Under the pieces are notes generated by a model. It saw nothing but the letters and a program-made list of their open reading frames with translations. It searched no databases and was not told the DNA's origin. Shown one piece after another: positions 1 through 6,196 of a stretch of DNA of 6,456 nt. The first letter of the stretch is position 1. Each line of letters opens with the position of its first letter. Made by a program: the position numbers and the translations under genes. The stretch comes from Granulicella sp. UBA5172 (GTDB lineage: Bacteria > Acidobacteriota > Terriglobia > Terriglobales > Acidobacteriaceae). The stretch is taken from positions 446 through 6,901 of the forward strand of contig DHWW01000123.1 of assembly GCA_002413385.1 (NCBI GenBank), in the 5' to 3' direction.

Positions 1-7
1 GCGCCCA

Positions 8-1504
8 CTACGCGTCGAGTTTTTTGACCACGAGTTCGTTGAGCAGTGCGGGGTTGGCTTGGCCTTTGCTGACGCGCATGACCTGGCCTACGAAGAAGGC
101 AGCGACGGTGCGCTTGCCGCCTTTGAACTGGGCGACCTGTGCGGGGTTTGCGGCGATGACTTCGTCGATCATGGCCTCGATGGCCGAGGTGTCGGAGATC
201 TGTTGCGGCTTGTCGCGGTCGTAGATGTAGAGGAAGTCGCGGCCCTCGGCGAAGCAGGTGTCGAGGAGCTGCTTGAGCTGCTTCGAGCTGATGGCGTTGG
301 CCTCGGCGAGATCGGCGGCGGCGACGATCCCGTCGAGCGTGACGGGCGACTGCTCGAACTCGATGCCGGCGGCGCGGAGGCGCATCGTGATCTCCGAAAG
401 CAGGATCGCGGCGACGCGCTTGGGGGATTTCGCAGCCTTGGCGGCGAGTTCGAAGCGGTCGGCGAAGGCCTGCTCTGCGGTGAGCGTGGCGGCGTCCTGT
501 GCGGAGAGGCCGTAGTCGGCGATCAGGCGTGCGCGGCGGGCTTCGGGGAGTTCGGGCATTGCGGCGAGAATCTGCTTCTGCCACTCTGCGCCAACGACGA
601 GCGGCGGAAGGTCGGGCTCGGGGAAGTATCGGTAGTCGTGCGCCTGCTCTTTGCTGCGCATGGAGAAGGTGCGGCCTTCGGCGTTATTCCAGAGGCGCGA
701 CTCCTGCACGACGCGGCCGCCGTCTTCAATCACGCCAATCTGGCGCTCGATCTCATACTCCAGCGCAGCGCGAATGTAGCGAAAGCTGTTGACGTTTTTG
801 ACCTCTGCCTTGGTTCCGTAGGCAGCAGCTCCGCGCTCGGTAAAATCCGATTTGAGCATCACGCTGACGTTCGCATCGCAACGGAGCGAGCCTTCCTCCA
901 TATTGCAGTCGGAGACGCCAGTGTAGAGCAGAATTTCCTTGAGTTTTGTGAGGTATTCGAAGGCCTCATCGGGCGTGCGGAGGTCGGGCTCGGAGACGAT
1001 CTCGATCAGCGGCGTGCCGCAGCGGTTGAGGTCGATGTAGGTGCGCGTGGCGGAGTCGGCGAAGCCATCGTGGAGGCTCTTGCCGGCGTCCTCTTCCATG
1101 TGCAGGCGCGTGATGCCGATGCGTTTGTCATTACCCTCTGCATCAGGAATGATGAGGGCGCCGTGCTCGGCGATGGGCTTGTCGAACTGCGAAATCTGAT
1201 AGCCCTTGGGCGAGTCCGGATAGAAATAATTCTTCCGGGAAAAAATGCTGATCTCGCGGATTTCGCAACCGATTGCCTTCGCCGCAAGTACGGCAAACTC
1301 TACGGCCTGCTTATTCAACACAGGCAGCGCGCCGGGCAGGCCGAGGCAGACAGGGCAGACGTGGGTATTGGGCTCGCCACCGTACTCGTTCTTGCAGCCA
1401 CAGAAGGCTTTAGAGCGCGTGAGCAGCTGAACGTGGACCTCAAGGCCGATCACGGGCTGGTATTTGGCGAGAACTTCCGGGGACAGACCAGTTACAGTGG
1501 GCAT
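8..1504 (-). CDS. gatB: Aspartyl/glutamyl-tRNA amidotransferase subunit B
   Basis: GatB is the tRNA-binding, ATP-using subunit of the cytoplasmic GatCAB complex, which converts mischarged Glu-tRNA(Gln) (and often Asp-tRNA(Asn)) to the correct amide form with ammonia from GatA. At 498 residues it is complete and close to family length. Visible motifs in order: IGLEVHVQL (19-27, with the family's metal-site E22 and H24), a four-cysteine zinc site (C35, C37, C50, C53), KNYFYPDSPKGYQISQ (91-106), HMEEDAGK (135-142), the family signature DLNRCGTPLIEIVSEPD (158-174), MEEGSLRCDANVSV (202-215) and HDYRYFPEPDLPP (289-301). The C-terminal helical YqeY-like tRNA-binding tail ends with FFVGQVMRVSKG (470-481). 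The ATG at 1504 is the first start upstream of the conserved core; no Shine-Dalgarno precedes it. gatA and gatC are not in the window. It is transcribed divergently from the orphan gene and mfd. Identification is firm. Confidence 0.97.
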   Translation of the reverse strand: MPTVTGLSPEVLAKYQPVIGLEVHVQLLTRSKAFCGCKNEYGGEPNTHVCPVCLGLPGALPVLNKQAVEFAVLAAKAIGCEIREISIFSRKNYFYPDSPKGYQISQFDKPIAEHGALIIPDAEGNDKRIGITRLHMEEDAGKSLHDGFADSATRTYIDLNRCGTPLIEIVSEPDLRTPDEAFEYLTKLKEILLYTGVSDCNMEEGSLRCDANVSVMLKSDFTERGAAAYGTKAEVKNVNSFRYIRAALEYEIERQIGVIEDGGRVVQESRLWNNAEGRTFSMRSKEQAHDYRYFPEPDLPPLVVGAEWQKQILAAMPELPEARRARLIADYGLSAQDAATLTAEQAFADRFELAAKAAKSPKRVAAILLSEITMRLRAAGIEFEQSPVTLDGIVAAADLAEANAISSKQLKQLLDTCFAEGRDFLYIYDRDKPQQISDTSAIEAMIDEVIAANPAQVAQFKGGKRTVAAFFVGQVMRVSKGQANPALLNELVVKKLDA

Positions 1505-1515
1505 GACTAAAGCCG

Positions 1516-1543
1516 ATTCTAGCAGTTTGCCGTATACTTCTAA
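1516..1543 (-). promoter_or_regulatory. Candidate gatB promoter (near-leaderless)
   Basis: Read on the minus strand, TTAGAA (1543-1538, weak -35, 3 of 6 consensus) is followed after 16 bases by TAGAAT (1521-1516, -10, 5 of 6). The -10 ends 11 bases before the gatB ATG, so transcription would begin about five bases or fewer from the start codon. There is no Shine-Dalgarno between, which fits a leaderless or nearly leaderless mRNA. This is prediction from hexamer matches only. Confidence 0.35.
1533..1538 (+). promoter_or_regulatory. Candidate -10 for the orphan gene
   Basis: TATACT matches the -10 consensus at 5 of 6 positions and would place the transcription start near 1545, just before the duplicated ribosome binding sites. 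No convincing -35 lies at the right distance. It sits inside the spacer of the candidate gatB promoter on the other strand, so the two divergent promoters would overlap. A second possible -10, TATGAT at 1554-1559, lies in the first repeat copy; if used, it would leave only the second ribosome binding site and start on the transcript. Confidence 0.25.
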
Positions 1544-1595
1544 GAGGCGGCTGTATGATAGCTCTGAACGAGGGGGCTGTATGGTAGCTCTGAAC
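1544..1595 (+). repeat. 26-bp tandem duplication of a translation start region
   Basis: Two adjacent 26-base units, 1544-1569 and 1570-1595, match at 24 of 26 positions; the differences are C1548/G1574 and A1558/G1584. Each unit carries a GAGG Shine-Dalgarno core, an ATG seven bases after it (1555 and 1581) and the following codons GCT CTG AAC. The unit is not a multiple of three, so the two ATGs are in different frames. The second ATG opens the 197-residue orphan gene; the first opens a 10-codon mini-ORF. The repeat is read directly from the sequence; its effect is inference. Confidence 0.9.
1555..1587 (+). CDS. Possible 10-residue leader peptide (MIALNEGAVW)
   Basis: The first copy of the duplicated start region gives a 10-codon ORF with its own Shine-Dalgarno core (GAGG at 1544-1547) and stop TAG at 1585-1587. 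It ends at ATGGTAG, overlapping the orphan gene start at 1581 in another frame, an arrangement typical of translational coupling. The peptide has no recognisable attenuator features such as runs of one amino acid. It may be a mere by-product of the duplication, not a functional peptide; that it would be translated is plausible because the ribosome binding site is as good as the second one. Confidence 0.3.
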   Translation: MIALNEGAVW

Positions 1596-2174
1596 TACGA
1601 ATATGTGGAAAATGGATCGGCAATCGCTATCAGGGCGAACCTCAAAGAGGGTTTTGATCTTAGGCAAAATGCCTATGTGTTTGACAGACATCTACCAAAC
1701 ATCCCATTCAAAGAAGGCACTAAGTTTGCCTGCCACTTTTTCCTTAAAAATTTGGACGACAATCAACGCTTCGCTCATTTTCTGGAAAATGAATTCCACC
1801 TAATTACATGGACAGAAAACATTGAACTTGTTCAGTGCACCATTAGCCAGGGGGTTTTTGAAGCACGCGTAAAGTTGAATCGCAGAAATTTTTCGTTGGC
1901 AAACGCTGAAAGTAAGAACCCATCTATTCGGATTAAAGAGAACATAACTCCAACGCGCCCAACGCGCTCGCCGGCATTTCTTTTAGAACGATTAAAAAAT
2001 CCAAAACTCGTTTCTGGGTACGCGGGTTTTTCTTTGCAACCTCGTTTCTTTTTCAATTTTCACCTGTCAATTCGGGATGATTCGCAATGTGTATTTCCTT
2101 TGGAATATGAAGCATTTGAAGATAAGCGCGTCGTCTCGGGTGGCCGTCCCGAAAGTGATAGAAGCAAATTCTGA
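1581..2174 (+). CDS. Unrecognised 197-residue protein (low-GC orphan)
   Basis: I do not recognise this protein and assign no function. It has no signal peptide, no membrane segment and no obvious catalytic motif. It is rich in aromatic residues (for example RFFFNFHL at 155-162) with alternating hydrophobic patterns suggestive of beta strands. A short PTRPTR repeat (124-129) comes from a perfect 9-bp DNA repeat and may mark a linker between two halves. Three scattered cysteines (51, 86, 170) form no metal motif. The ATG at 1581 is chosen because GAGGGGG (1570-1576) lies just upstream; an in-frame start at 1464 would overlap gatB. Three hand-counted lines give about 40% GC, far below the neighbours, and codon use is A/T-rich, pointing to horizontal acquisition. 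It ends 28 bases before mfd on the same strand, so readthrough into mfd is possible. An intact frame with a strong ribosome binding site makes it likely to be a real gene. Confidence 0.75.
   Translation: MVALNYEYVENGSAIAIRANLKEGFDLRQNAYVFDRHLPNIPFKEGTKFACHFFLKNLDDNQRFAHFLENEFHLITWTENIELVQCTISQGVFEARVKLNRRNFSLANAESKNPSIRIKENITPTRPTRSPAFLLERLKNPKLVSGYAGFSLQPRFFFNFHLSIRDDSQCVFPLEYEAFEDKRVVSGGRPESDRSKF
1950..1967 (+). repeat. Perfect 9-bp tandem repeat inside the orphan gene
   Basis: The unit CCAACGCGC occurs twice in a row and in frame, encoding Pro-Thr-Arg twice (residues 124-129). It is a GC-rich patch in an otherwise A/T-rich gene and probably arose by replication slippage within a flexible linker. 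Confidence 0.8.
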
Positions 2175-2187
2175 CTTCTCACGCTGC

Positions 2188-2193
2188 TAAACT
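2188..2193 (+). promoter_or_regulatory. Candidate -10 for mfd (leaderless type)
   Basis: TAAACT fits TANNNT (4 of 6 to the -10 consensus) and ends nine bases before the mfd ATG at 2203. No Shine-Dalgarno lies between and no clear -35 is visible. Transcription starting about seven bases downstream would give an mRNA beginning almost at the ATG. The same spacing is seen before the DUF885-like gene at 6197. Alternatively mfd is read from the orphan gene's transcript. Confidence 0.3.
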
Positions 2194-2202
2194 TGACATT
2201 GC

Positions 2203-5200
2203 ATGATTCTTCCCTTCGTCCGCGAACTGATGGCGGACCTGGAGCACTCCGCCGCCTTTGAGCGTGCGCGTCGCCATCTGGCGGGCGGCACGGGTCGGAG
2301 GCGTGTGTCCGGACTCACCGCGACCGCGCGAGCACTCTACCTTCCGTACTTTGTGCGAGCCGCGCAGGCACCGGCGCTCGTTCTCGTCTCTGATAACAAG
2401 GCAGCCGAGGCGCTGCATACCGCCGTCCTTGCAGCGTGTGAGCTGACGGGCGCGCTCGACGCCGACGAGGTGCTGCGGCTTCCGGCCCATGATGTGCTCC
2501 CGTTTGAGAATCTGTCGCCGCATGGAGAGATTCAAGAGCAGCGGGCTGCGGCCTTGTGGAAGCTTGCGAGCGGCGCGGCGAAGCTGGTGATTGCGCCCGT
2601 TGAAGCTGCGTGCATGAAGCTCTTTACGCGCGACTACTATGCTGCGTTGGCGCTGCGATTGCGCCAGGGTGAGGAGCATCTTCCGGAGATGCTGGTGGAG
2701 CACCTGCTTTCAGTCGGCTACACACGAGTCGATGTCGTCGAGATGCCCGGGCAGGTGACGGTGCGCGGCGGGATTCTCGACGTCTATGGTCCGGAGATGG
2801 AGCGGCCGGTTCGCATTGACTTTTTTGGTGATGAGATTGAATCGATGCGGCGGTTCGATCCGGAGACCCAGCGGTCGAGCTCGGCGGTCGATGAGGTATT
2901 GCTGCTGCCGCTGACGGAGACGCCTGCGACGGAGGCTCTGCTCGGGGCGATCAATGCGCGGCTGACGCGCAGTGGAACTGCAGGAGCTGTGCTCGAAGGC
3001 GGTGAGACCCCCGCGGAGCTGGTGAATCACGTGACGCATGTGGCGTCGAAGACCGGAGAATCAACGATCTTTCCGGGATGGGAGTTTTACGCTGCGGTGG
3101 CGGGGGCGAAGTCGTCGCTGCTGGAACTGATGGGCCCGCAGACGAGGGTGTTTGTTGAAGAGCCGTCGATGGTCGAGAACCAGGGCGAACGCTGGTGGAA
3201 CAAGGTTGAGCAGCGGCATGAGCGCTCTGGTATCGGCTCGCTGGTGCGCGCCGAGGATCTTTATCTTTCACCGTGGGAGTTGCAGGACCGCGTGAGGGCT
3301 TACTCGGGCTTCGAACTCGATCAGCTTGGAGCCGTCGATGTGCTCGATGGCGATCGCAGCGACGCGAGCGAGATTGAATTTGCAACGCGCCCAACGATGC
3401 GATTCCACGGCTCGATTCCTGCGTTGATCGACCAGTTGAAGCTGCTGACGGAGGCCGAGGCGCGGGTGCTGATCGCAGTGCCTAATCAAGGAGAAGTCGA
3501 ACGGCTGGCAGGGCTGATGCAGGAGTACGGTGTCGCGTACCGGATCGGCTCGCGTGTGGAGCAGGGAAGCTCCGCATCGGTGTATTCGGAGTCAAGCTAT
3601 CTTGCCGGTGATCTCAGCACGCCGGTGATTGTTCGCGCCGCGATTGCAAACGGTGTGCAGGTGCAGGACGTCGATCGCAGGACGGCGCGGCAGGTTGTCG
3701 TCATCGGTGCGAACGACATCAACGATGACGCAGATGTGATGGCGCGGCCCGCCAGGCGCAAGTCGAAGACGTCGGCCTTCGTGTCGGATTTCCGCGATCT
3801 TGCGGTGGGCGATTATGTGGTGCACGTCGAGCACGGCATCGCGCGCTACGACGGCTTGCGTTCGATCGAGCAGCCCGATGGATCGTCGCTGGAGTTGATG
3901 ATTCTCACCTTCGCGGAAGAGGCGAAGCTGTACGTTCCACTAACGCGACTGGACCTGATCCAGAAGTATCGATCGACCGAAACTGGGCCCGCGCCGCAGT
4001 TGAACCGGCTCGGCAATCCGGCCTGGGCCAAGACCAAGGCGCGTGTGAAGAAGGCCATGCAGGACATGGCCGAAGAGCTTCTGAAGCTTTATGCGCAGCG
4101 CAAAGCCGCTGTGGGTACAGCCTTCTCGCCGGATAACAACATGCAACGCGAGTTCGAAGACGCCTTCGACTTCAACGAGACCGACGACCAGATCACGGCG
4201 ATTGCGGATATCAAATCCGACATGGAATCGACGCAGCCGATGGACCGTCTGCTCTGCGGGGACGTTGGTTACGGCAAGACCGAAGTTGCCATGCGGGCGG
4301 CCTTCAAGGCGGTGCAGGATGGCAAGCAGGTCGCCGTGCTGACACCGACTACGGTGCTCTGCTTCCAGCACTTCGAGAGCTTCAAGCGGCGCTTCAGCAA
4401 GTTCCCCGTGGTGGTCGAAATGCTTTCGCGCTTCAGGACCGCGAAAGAGAAAAAGGATGTCCTCGAACGTGCCGAGCAGGGCAAGGTCGACATCCTGATC
4501 GGCACGCATGCGCTGTTGTCGCAGGGGTTAAAGTTCCAGGACCTCGGCCTGCTGGTGGTTGATGAAGAGCAGCGTTTCGGCGTGCGACACAAGGAGCGGC
4601 TGAAGCAGATGCGCGCGGCCATCGACGTGTTGAGCATGTCGGCCACGCCGATCCCGCGGACGCTGCATATGTCGCTGGTGGGCCTGCGCGACATGAGCGT
4701 GATCGAGACGCCGCCCAAGGACCGCATGGCGATCCAGACGATCGTCGCAAAGTTTGACGAGAAGCTGATTCGCACCGCCGTCGAAGTCGAACTCGAGCGC
4801 GGCGGCCAGGTGTACTTCGTCCACAATCGCGTCGAAACGATCTACGAGTTGGCTTCAAAGATTCGTGAACTGGTGCCGCAGGCGCGCGTTGTCGTCGGAC
4901 ATGGTCAACTACCCGAGGCCGAGCTTGAGCGCACAATGCTCGCCTTCATGGACGGCGAGTACGACGTACTCTGCGCGACGTCGATCATCGAAAACGGCCT
5001 CGATATTCCGCGCGCGAATACGATTATCATCAACCGCGCTGACCGCCACGGCTTGAGTGAGCTGTATCAACTGCGCGGCCGCGTTGGGCGATCGAATCGT
5101 CGGGCCTACGCATATCTGCTGATCCCGCCGGAGCAGCAACTCACCGAGATCGCGAGGCGCAGGCTAGCGGCTCTCAAGGAGTTCTCGGACCTCGGCGCGG

Positions 5201-6123
5201 GCTTCAAAATTGCGGCGCTCGACCTTGAGTTGCGCGGCGCGGGCAACATGCTCGGCGGCGAGCAGTCGGGACACATTGAGGCCATTGGCTTCGAGATGTA
5301 TACGACGATGCTAGAAGAGGCGGTGAGCCGGTTGAAGGGCGAAGGGCGCGAAGAGCGGCCGCAAGTCACCGTGAATCTCGGCATCTCGCTGCGCATCGAC
5401 GAGACGTATATCCCCGAGGAGGGCCAGCGGCTACGAATGTATAAGCGCATCGCCGGCGCAGAGTCGATGGCCATGCTGACGGAGGTGCGCGCGGAGCTGG
5501 AAGACCGCTACGGCAAGCCGCCGGAGAGTGTGCTGCATCTGCTGATCGCCGGCGAGATCCGACTGACATGCGAGATGCTTGGCATCGCGCAGATCGAGCG
5601 CAAGAGGACTGCAATCGAAGAGTCGAAGAAGCCCGCGCCGCCTGCGCCACCAATGAGGCCGAATATGCAGCGTCCCGGCTTCGGCAGCTGGTCGACGGCA
5701 CAGCCTGTGCGCCCACCTCTCGCCGGACGCTATGGCCAGGCTCCACAGGCGGCGAATCTGCAATTCTCAACGCGTGCGGCGGCGAGTCGGCCCGTAACCA
5801 ACGCGACGGTCGCGCTGCGCGAGACCGCAGCCGTGCGCCCCGCAAACACTCCCGCGGCGCAAGCAGGAAAGCTGAAGCCGATGCGCGATATGCTGTACGT
5901 CACCTTCAGCGAGAAGCTGCACGCCGCACCCGCAGAAGAGGGCAAAGGTCTGAACGTGGGCGCGCTGATGAAGCTCGTTGCACGCAATGCGAAGAACGGA
6001 GCGCAGCTTACGCCGCAAGGCACGCTGCGCTGGCCGCTATCGAGCTCGAAGGCGGATGTGGTGTTGGCGGAGACTCGAGAACTGCTTGAAATGCTTCGCC
6101 CGAAGGACGTTGCAGCGTCTTAA
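2203..6123 (+). CDS. mfd: Transcription-repair coupling factor Mfd
   Basis: Mfd is a DNA translocase that pushes on or removes RNA polymerase stalled at lesions and recruits UvrA for nucleotide excision repair. Order of parts: UvrB-like N-terminal module (from about residue 1 to 330, with HDVLPFENLSPHGEIQEQR and later GYTRVDVVEMPGQVTVRGG and IDFFGDEIESMRRFDPETQR); a variable linker domain; the CarD-like RNA polymerase interaction domain (about 527-600, VGDYVVHVEHGIARYDG); RecA-like helicase lobes with Walker A GDVGYGKT (686-693), DEEQ (787-790), SATPIPRT (813-820) and QLRGRVGRS (956-964); the RecG-like translocation motif (996-1019, with DLELRGAGNMLGG); and the C-terminal D7 domain. All helicase motifs look intact. 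At 1306 residues it is clearly longer than the roughly 1150 of Escherichia coli; much of the excess is a Pro/Ala-rich insert in D7. The ATG at 2203 lacks a Shine-Dalgarno; ATG at 2230 is an alternative start, but MILPFVRELMADLE looks like a normal Mfd N-terminus. Confidence 0.97.
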   Translation: MILPFVRELMADLEHSAAFERARRHLAGGTGRRRVSGLTATARALYLPYFVRAAQAPALVLVSDNKAAEALHTAVLAACELTGALDADEVLRLPAHDVLPFENLSPHGEIQEQRAAALWKLASGAAKLVIAPVEAACMKLFTRDYYAALALRLRQGEEHLPEMLVEHLLSVGYTRVDVVEMPGQVTVRGGILDVYGPEMERPVRIDFFGDEIESMRRFDPETQRSSSAVDEVLLLPLTETPATEALLGAINARLTRSGTAGAVLEGGETPAELVNHVTHVASKTGESTIFPGWEFYAAVAGAKSSLLELMGPQTRVFVEEPSMVENQGERWWNKVEQRHERSGIGSLVRAEDLYLSPWELQDRVRAYSGFELDQLGAVDVLDGDRSDASEIEFATRPTMRFHGSIPALIDQLKLLTEAEARVLIAVPNQGEVERLAGLMQEYGVAYRIGSRVEQGSSASVYSESSYLAGDLSTPVIVRAAIANGVQVQDVDRRTARQVVVIGANDINDDADVMARPARRKSKTSAFVSDFRDLAVGDYVVHVEHGIARYDGLRSIEQPDGSSLELMILTFAEEAKLYVPLTRLDLIQKYRSTETGPAPQLNRLGNPAWAKTKARVKKAMQDMAEELLKLYAQRKAAVGTAFSPDNNMQREFEDAFDFNETDDQITAIADIKSDMESTQPMDRLLCGDVGYGKTEVAMRAAFKAVQDGKQVAVLTPTTVLCFQHFESFKRRFSKFPVVVEMLSRFRTAKEKKDVLERAEQGKVDILIGTHALLSQGLKFQDLGLLVVDEEQRFGVRHKERLKQMRAAIDVLSMSATPIPRTLHMSLVGLRDMSVIETPPKDRMAIQTIVAKFDEKLIRTAVEVELERGGQVYFVHNRVETIYELASKIRELVPQARVVVGHGQLPEAELERTMLAFMDGEYDVLCATSIIENGLDIPRANTIIINRADRHGLSELYQLRGRVGRSNRRAYAYLLIPPEQQLTEIARRRLAALKEFSDLGAGFKIAALDLELRGAGNMLGGEQSGHIEAIGFEMYTTMLEEAVSRLKGEGREERPQVTVNLGISLRIDETYIPEEGQRLRMYKRIAGAESMAMLTEVRAELEDRYGKPPESVLHLLIAGEIRLTCEMLGIAQIERKRTAIEESKKPAPPAPPMRPNMQRPGFGSWSTAQPVRPPLAGRYGQAPQAANLQFSTRAAASRPVTNATVALRETAAVRPANTPAAQAGKLKPMRDMLYVTFSEKLHAAPAEEGKGLNVGALMKLVARNAKNGAQLTPQGTLRWPLSSSKADVVLAETRELLEMLRPKDVAAS
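5623..5877 (+). other. Pro/Ala-rich insert within the Mfd D7 domain
   Basis: Residues about 1141-1225 of Mfd form a low-complexity, probably disordered stretch beginning KKPAPPAPPMRP (1142-1153) and rich in Pro, Ala, Arg, Gln and Thr. Typical D7 sequence precedes it (AGEIRLTCEMLGIAQIER) and follows it (MLYVTFSEKL, then GTLRWPL near the end), so it interrupts the fold, near a beta hairpin. D7 normally hides the UvrA-binding surface of the N-terminal module. Boundaries are approximate; the reading frame is continuous, so this is an insert and not a frameshift. Confidence 0.75.
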
Positions 6124-6145
6124 GCGAGTGTTCGTGTTCTCCTGC

Positions 6146-6159
6146 GACTCGTTCGAGTC
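6146..6159. other. Small palindrome in the mfd to DUF885 spacer
   Basis: GACTCG, then TT, then CGAGTC form a perfect inverted repeat, realistically a 5-bp stem with a GTTC loop. It lies 22 bases after the mfd stop. No run of T follows, so it is not a standard intrinsic terminator. An upstream CGAGT (6125-6129) could pair instead with ACTCG (6147-6151), giving two mutually exclusive small hairpins. It could equally be a protein-binding site or chance. Confidence 0.3.
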
Positions 6160-6181
6160 TCGGAACGGCGGTGATTTACGC

Positions 6182-6187
6182 TACACT
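6182..6187 (+). promoter_or_regulatory. Candidate -10 for the DUF885-like gene
   Basis: TACACT fits TANNNT (4 of 6 to the -10 consensus) and ends nine bases before the ATG at 6197, the same spacing as before mfd. No Shine-Dalgarno precedes the ATG and no good -35 is visible. The layout suggests a transcript with almost no 5' leader. Confidence 0.35.
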
Positions 6188-6196
6188 TTTCGCACC

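Noticed and set aside
59..1510. Long plus-strand open frame (483 codons) opposite gatB
   Set aside because: It mirrors gatB, whose motifs are unmistakable on the minus strand. Long antisense frames are common in GC-rich coding DNA, and the translation shows no family motif.
1464..1580. Upstream in-frame start for the orphan gene at 1464
   Set aside because: It would overlap the gatB coding start on the other strand, and a strong Shine-Dalgarno points to the ATG at 1581 instead.
2136..2152. Hairpin TCGGG/CCCGA at the end of the orphan gene as a terminator
   Set aside because: It is inside the coding region, has only a 5-bp stem with a 7-base loop, and no T-run follows. The AGAAG/CTTCT pairing at 2160-2179 is equally weak.
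2193..2198. Perfect TTGACA -35 hexamer just before mfd
   Set aside because: No TATAAT-like hexamer lies 16-18 bases downstream, and a start from it would fall inside the mfd coding region.
1505..2202. Mobile element, tRNA, CRISPR or attachment site around the low-GC gene
   Set aside because: I found no terminal inverted repeats, target duplications, recombinase gene, tRNA-like fold or spaced repeats; the only repeats are the 26-bp and 9-bp tandem pairs.
3940..4509. Minus-strand open frame of 189 codons inside mfd, and several similar ones
   Set aside because: They lie opposite the intact helicase core of mfd, have no recognisable motifs or start signals, and are explained by GC-rich codon bias.
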